Of a stretch of DNA of 64,000 nt, positions 60,961 to 64,000 are shown in pieces; within the stretch, counting starts at the first letter, position 1, and every line of letters starts with the position of its first letter. The position numbers and the translations under genes were made by a program. The DNA comes from Bacteroidota bacterium. Its GTDB lineage: Bacteria; Bacteroidota; Rhodothermia; Rhodothermales; UBA10348. Below the pieces are notes generated by a model that searched no databases, was not told the origin of the DNA, and saw only the letters and a program-made list of their open reading frames with translations. The stretch lies in assembly GCA_029262855.1 (NCBI GenBank), contig JAJCYP010000008.1:41809-105808 (forward strand), written 5' to 3'.

Positions 60961-63900
60961 TGGTACAACGAGTTACATCCCTACTGATGCTCCTCGCGTT
61001 CGTAGCCGGTCCCGCGTTGGGACAGGTGACCGTCCGGGACATCAACGCCACACCGCAGGACAACATCGCGACCCTCGAGGCCGCCGGTGCGTCTCTCGAC
61101 TCAGGCGACATCTCGAATCTCATCTTCAACAGCACGGTGGGCACTACGGTGACCTTCCAGGCTGTCATCCTCTCGGACCCGCTTTCATCGGGTCTGGCCA
61201 ACCTCACCGACGGTATCAACCCGGATCGCATCCACGTTTACGTGCGTGACATCTCCGCCGGGACCATGGGTTCCGCGGGTATGGGCATCCAGATTGTGGA
61301 TGGGCAGTATCAGACAACGGGGCTGATCAACACCACAATCGGCGACGTGGTTGAGATAACAGGTAACGTGGCACCCTTCGGCAACTCCATGCAGTTGGCT
61401 CCGGAGACGATCACGCTGCTTGGCAGCTACGGCGATTTTCCTAGCCTGGATGCGAGCATCCTGGATCCGGTTGTCGTGACCTCAGCCGATGTCAACAAGA
61501 GCGTTGACTCCAACGGCGGCGTTCAGCCCAACTGGACCAATTACCCCGACCTGATCGGCCAGTACGTTCGCCTGGAGGGCGCCACGCTGGTGGCCCGCGA
61601 CATCTCGAGCGACCGGCCCAACTGGATTGTTTCGACCGACGGCGGAACCACCGTGGTGAGCTTCTATGACATGTCACTCCGCTACCGGAATGACCGCGGC
61701 AGCTACCCCGATGGATGGAACAAGCTGAATGACGATTTTGTGCCTCCGCCTCCCGGCGCCCGCGTGAATCTGCAGGGCTTCCTGGTCTACCAGCGTGATG
61801 ACCCGTTCAATCGCGGCGTCCCGGCTCAGGAGATCCTGAGCATCGTGCCGTTTGCCGATGCGGATCTCGTCATAACCGAGTCGCCTCCGGCGGTCACCAA
61901 CCTGTCCAGCCCCTCGACGGTGCCCTCGACGAGCGGCGTCGTGATCTCGGCCGATGTCACGGCTGATCCCTCGCGCACGCTGACGTCTGTGGAGTTGGTC
62001 TACACCACGTCGGATAACGCGACCGAGCGGAGCGTAGCCGGGGCCAACTCCGGCGGCGACACGTACATCTTCCCACTCCCGGCGCAGGCTGACGGCGTCT
62101 TCGCGACCTACTGGGTCCGCGCGACCGACAACACCGGCGCCACCTCCGTGGAAATGGATCCGGTGGCCAGCACGCGGTTCCTGGCCAACGGCATCACGAT
62201 GGTGTCTGACGTTCAGCAGACGGCAGGCGGCGGACCAGGCGACTCGCCGTTCCGCAACCTGACGACGGACATGAACCTTACCGTGACGGTGATGACGCAG
62301 ACCTCGGTCTCCCGAATTCTCGCCGTTCAGGACGGCACAGGCCCCTGGTCGGGTGTCATTATCCGTGGCTCCTCGGCCACCGACGGCCTCAACCGAGGAG
62401 ACGTGATCCACATCACGAATGCCAAGATCGAGGAAAGCTTCGGACTGACCCGCCTGCGTGACCTCACCTTCACGGTCACCGCAACCGGTGGTTCAGCGCT
62501 CGATCCCGTTGTCCTGACTACGACTGCCATGCAGGATGGCGCGGTCGCGGAGGCGTATGAAGGCATGTTCGTTCGCTTTGAGACCATCGAAATCGGCACA
62601 AATCAGGCGGACGCCCCGTCTGACTTTGGGGAGTTCACGATCCAGAATGTGGGTACCACTGCCGCAGTTCGGGTTGATGACGCCTCTTCCGACTTCTCCA
62701 GTTCCTTCAACGATGGGCTGCGGGCCGGTCAGCGCTTTGCGGCGATTGATGGCACCTGGAGCTATTCATTCAACAACTACAAGCTGTGGCCAGAGGACGA
62801 GTCCGATCTCGAGGAAATCTCGCTTGGGTTCTCGCTCGCAGATGTGAACCGCATCCCGCAGGACAACCTGGCCGCGCTTCAGGCAGCCGGTCCGAACATT
62901 GATCCAGGCGAAATCGCCAACCTCATCTTCAATGAGACCACGGGCACCACAGTCACCTTCCAGGCCGTGGTCATGAGCGATCCACTCTCGTCCGGCCTGG
63001 CGAATCTGACCGACGGTATCAACCCCGATCGCATCCACGTCTACGTGCGTGACGTCAACGCCGACATCGCCGGTCCGGACGGGATGGGCGTGCAGATTGT
63101 GGACGGCCAGTACCAGACCACGGGCCTCATCAACACCACCATCGGTGATGTTGTTGAGATCACCGGAAACGTGGCGCCCTTCGGAAACTCGATGCAGGTC
63201 GCGCCGGAGTCCATCCAACTGCTCGGCAGCATCGGGGACCTCAACTACGACGCCAGCATCCTGAACCCGATCACGGTTACGTCTGCTGACGTGAACGCGA
63301 GCGTGGATTCGAACGGCGGGGTCCAGCCCAATTGGGGCAACTACTCCTCCCTCATCGGGGGATATGTGCGCCTCGAGGGTGCCACCATCGTGGCCCGCGA
63401 CATTTCCAGCGACCGTCCGAACTGGCTGGTCTCCTCAGACGGCGGAACCACCGTCGTATCGTTCTACGACATGTCACTCCGCTACCGCAACGACCGCGGC
63501 AGCTACCCCGACGGTTGGAACAAGCTGGATGACGATTTCGTGCCGCCACCTCCGGGCTCCCGTGTCAACCTCCAGGGCTTCCTGGTCTATCAGCGCGACG
63601 ATCCGTTCAACCGAGGCGTCCCGGCCCAGGAGATCCTCAGCATCGTTCCGTTTGCGGACTCCGATCTGGAGATCACCGAGGCACCGCCGATCGTGACCAA
63701 CCTCAGCAGTGTGGACTACGTCCCCGGTGCTGACGCCGTCACGGTGACCGCAAACGTCGTCGCGGATCCGACCCGCTCGTTGACCTCGGTCGACCTCGTG
63801 TACGTCACCTCTGACGCCTCCGGCGAACAGACGGTGGCTGGCACGGACAACGGAGACGACACGTTCACCTTCACCATCCCGGCCCAGGCCGACGGTGTGT

Positions 63901-64000
63901 TCGTGGACTACTACGTGCGTGCTACGGACAACACGAGCGCCAGCTCGGTCGAAAATGACCCGAATGGCAGCTACCGTGTCCTGACCGGCGGCATCACGCA
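60961..64000 (+). CDS. Large secreted protein of tandem 601-codon modules, cut by window end
   Basis: At least 1013 residues; no stop before the end of the window. Signal peptide MVQRVTSLLMLLAFVAGPALGQ. A first module starts at 61032 and the same order of segments begins again at 62835 (register 1803 bases, 601 codons). Each module has an OB-fold-like start (TVTFQAVILSDPLSSGL, QIVDGQYQTTGL, VVEITGNVAPFGNSMQ), a middle FYDMSLRYRNDRGSYPDGW and an Ig-like piece ending TYWVRATDNTGATS. Resembles DUF5689- or YhcR-like secreted architectures. 28 bases after the previous gene, so probably in the same operon. Confidence 0.88.
61032..64000 (+). repeat. 1803-bp in-frame tandem duplication
   Basis: Copy 1 spans 61032-62834 and copy 2 runs from 62835 past the window edge. 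Several blocks are nearly identical at protein level (LTDGINPDRIHVYVRD, FYDMSLRYRNDRGSYPDGWNK, NLQGFLVYQRDDPFNRG), while others (residues after the signal, the Ig-like piece) have diverged, mixing conserved and variable stretches. Confidence 0.9.

Noticed and set aside
1..64000. CRISPR arrays, tRNA or rRNA genes, insertion sequences, phage genes
   Set aside because: None seen: no spaced short repeats, no transposase or integrase motifs, no cloverleaf.

Overview
The window reads as one continuous stretch of a GC-rich chromosome from a Bacteroidota-type bacterium, most likely a Rhodothermales/Rhodothermota relative (inference). Reasons: a type IX secretion (T9SS) C-terminal sorting domain on a 2399-residue protein, a second secreted protein with a similar C-terminus, a PorV/PorQ-like porin, a GWxTD-domain lipoprotein, TonB and a TonB-dependent receptor-like barrel, a Wzi-like capsule protein, a cbb3 oxidase operon, and many lipobox or signal-peptide proteins. 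I saw no tRNA, rRNA, CRISPR array, insertion sequence or phage gene. No gene-free stretch exceeds 300 bases; the longest are 44184-44460, 25641-25886 and 33758-33974.

Layout. 1-9 kb is mainly a minus-strand run: FmdB-like protein (+), then GWxTD lipoprotein, tpiA, a thioredoxin-fold lipoprotein without cysteines, gatB, a fused E1 alpha/beta 2-oxoacid dehydrogenase and a polyprenyl-phosphate sugar transferase. 9-14.5 kb (+) holds a Wzi-like barrel, a small secreted barrel-like protein, a TonB-dependent receptor-like protein and an NSUN-type RNA m5C methyltransferase, all with overlapping stop/start codons. 14.5-20.2 kb (-) has TonB, a family 2 glycosyltransferase, a PorV/PorQ protein, rsmB and a CoA-disulfide-reductase-like flavoprotein. 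20.3-23.4 kb (+) encodes a GMC oxidoreductase with its Tat-exported small subunit and a methylmalonyl-CoA epimerase. 23.4-27.2 kb has two GH18-like secreted proteins divergent from a lipoprotein subtilase with an unusual repeated propeptide.

27.3-33.8 kb: a NadR-kinase-like ATPase, an SpmA/SpmB pair, a stand-alone CBM48 protein, an M14 carboxypeptidase, glgA and an ATP-grasp enzyme. 34-41.2 kb is the giant secreted modular protein. 41.2-49.1 kb: a DEDDh exonuclease/GIY-YIG fusion, a histidine kinase, mdh, a double-FKBP lipoprotein, a DUF5916-type surface protein and a small barrel. 49.3-57.2 kb is the cbb3 locus ccoN-O-Q-P-G-(mini H)-I-S with a convergent TauE/SafE-like membrane protein. 57.3-58.6 kb: an AlkA-like glycosylase and a lipoprotein methyltransferase. 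58.8-64 kb: a secreted protein with a T9SS-like tail and the start of a large protein built from 601-codon tandem modules that runs off the window.

Together the genes describe an aerobic or microaerobic heterotroph (cbb3 oxidase, MDH, 2-oxoacid dehydrogenase, methylmalonyl-CoA epimerase) that makes glycogen and capsule and puts much coding capacity into exported proteins. No complete novel defence or mobile system is visible. The best candidates for new biology are domain architectures: the giant T9SS protein, the 601-codon repeat protein, the GH18 pair opposite the repeat-bearing subtilase, SpmA with a large inserted domain, and a minimal FixH in the cbb3 operon.
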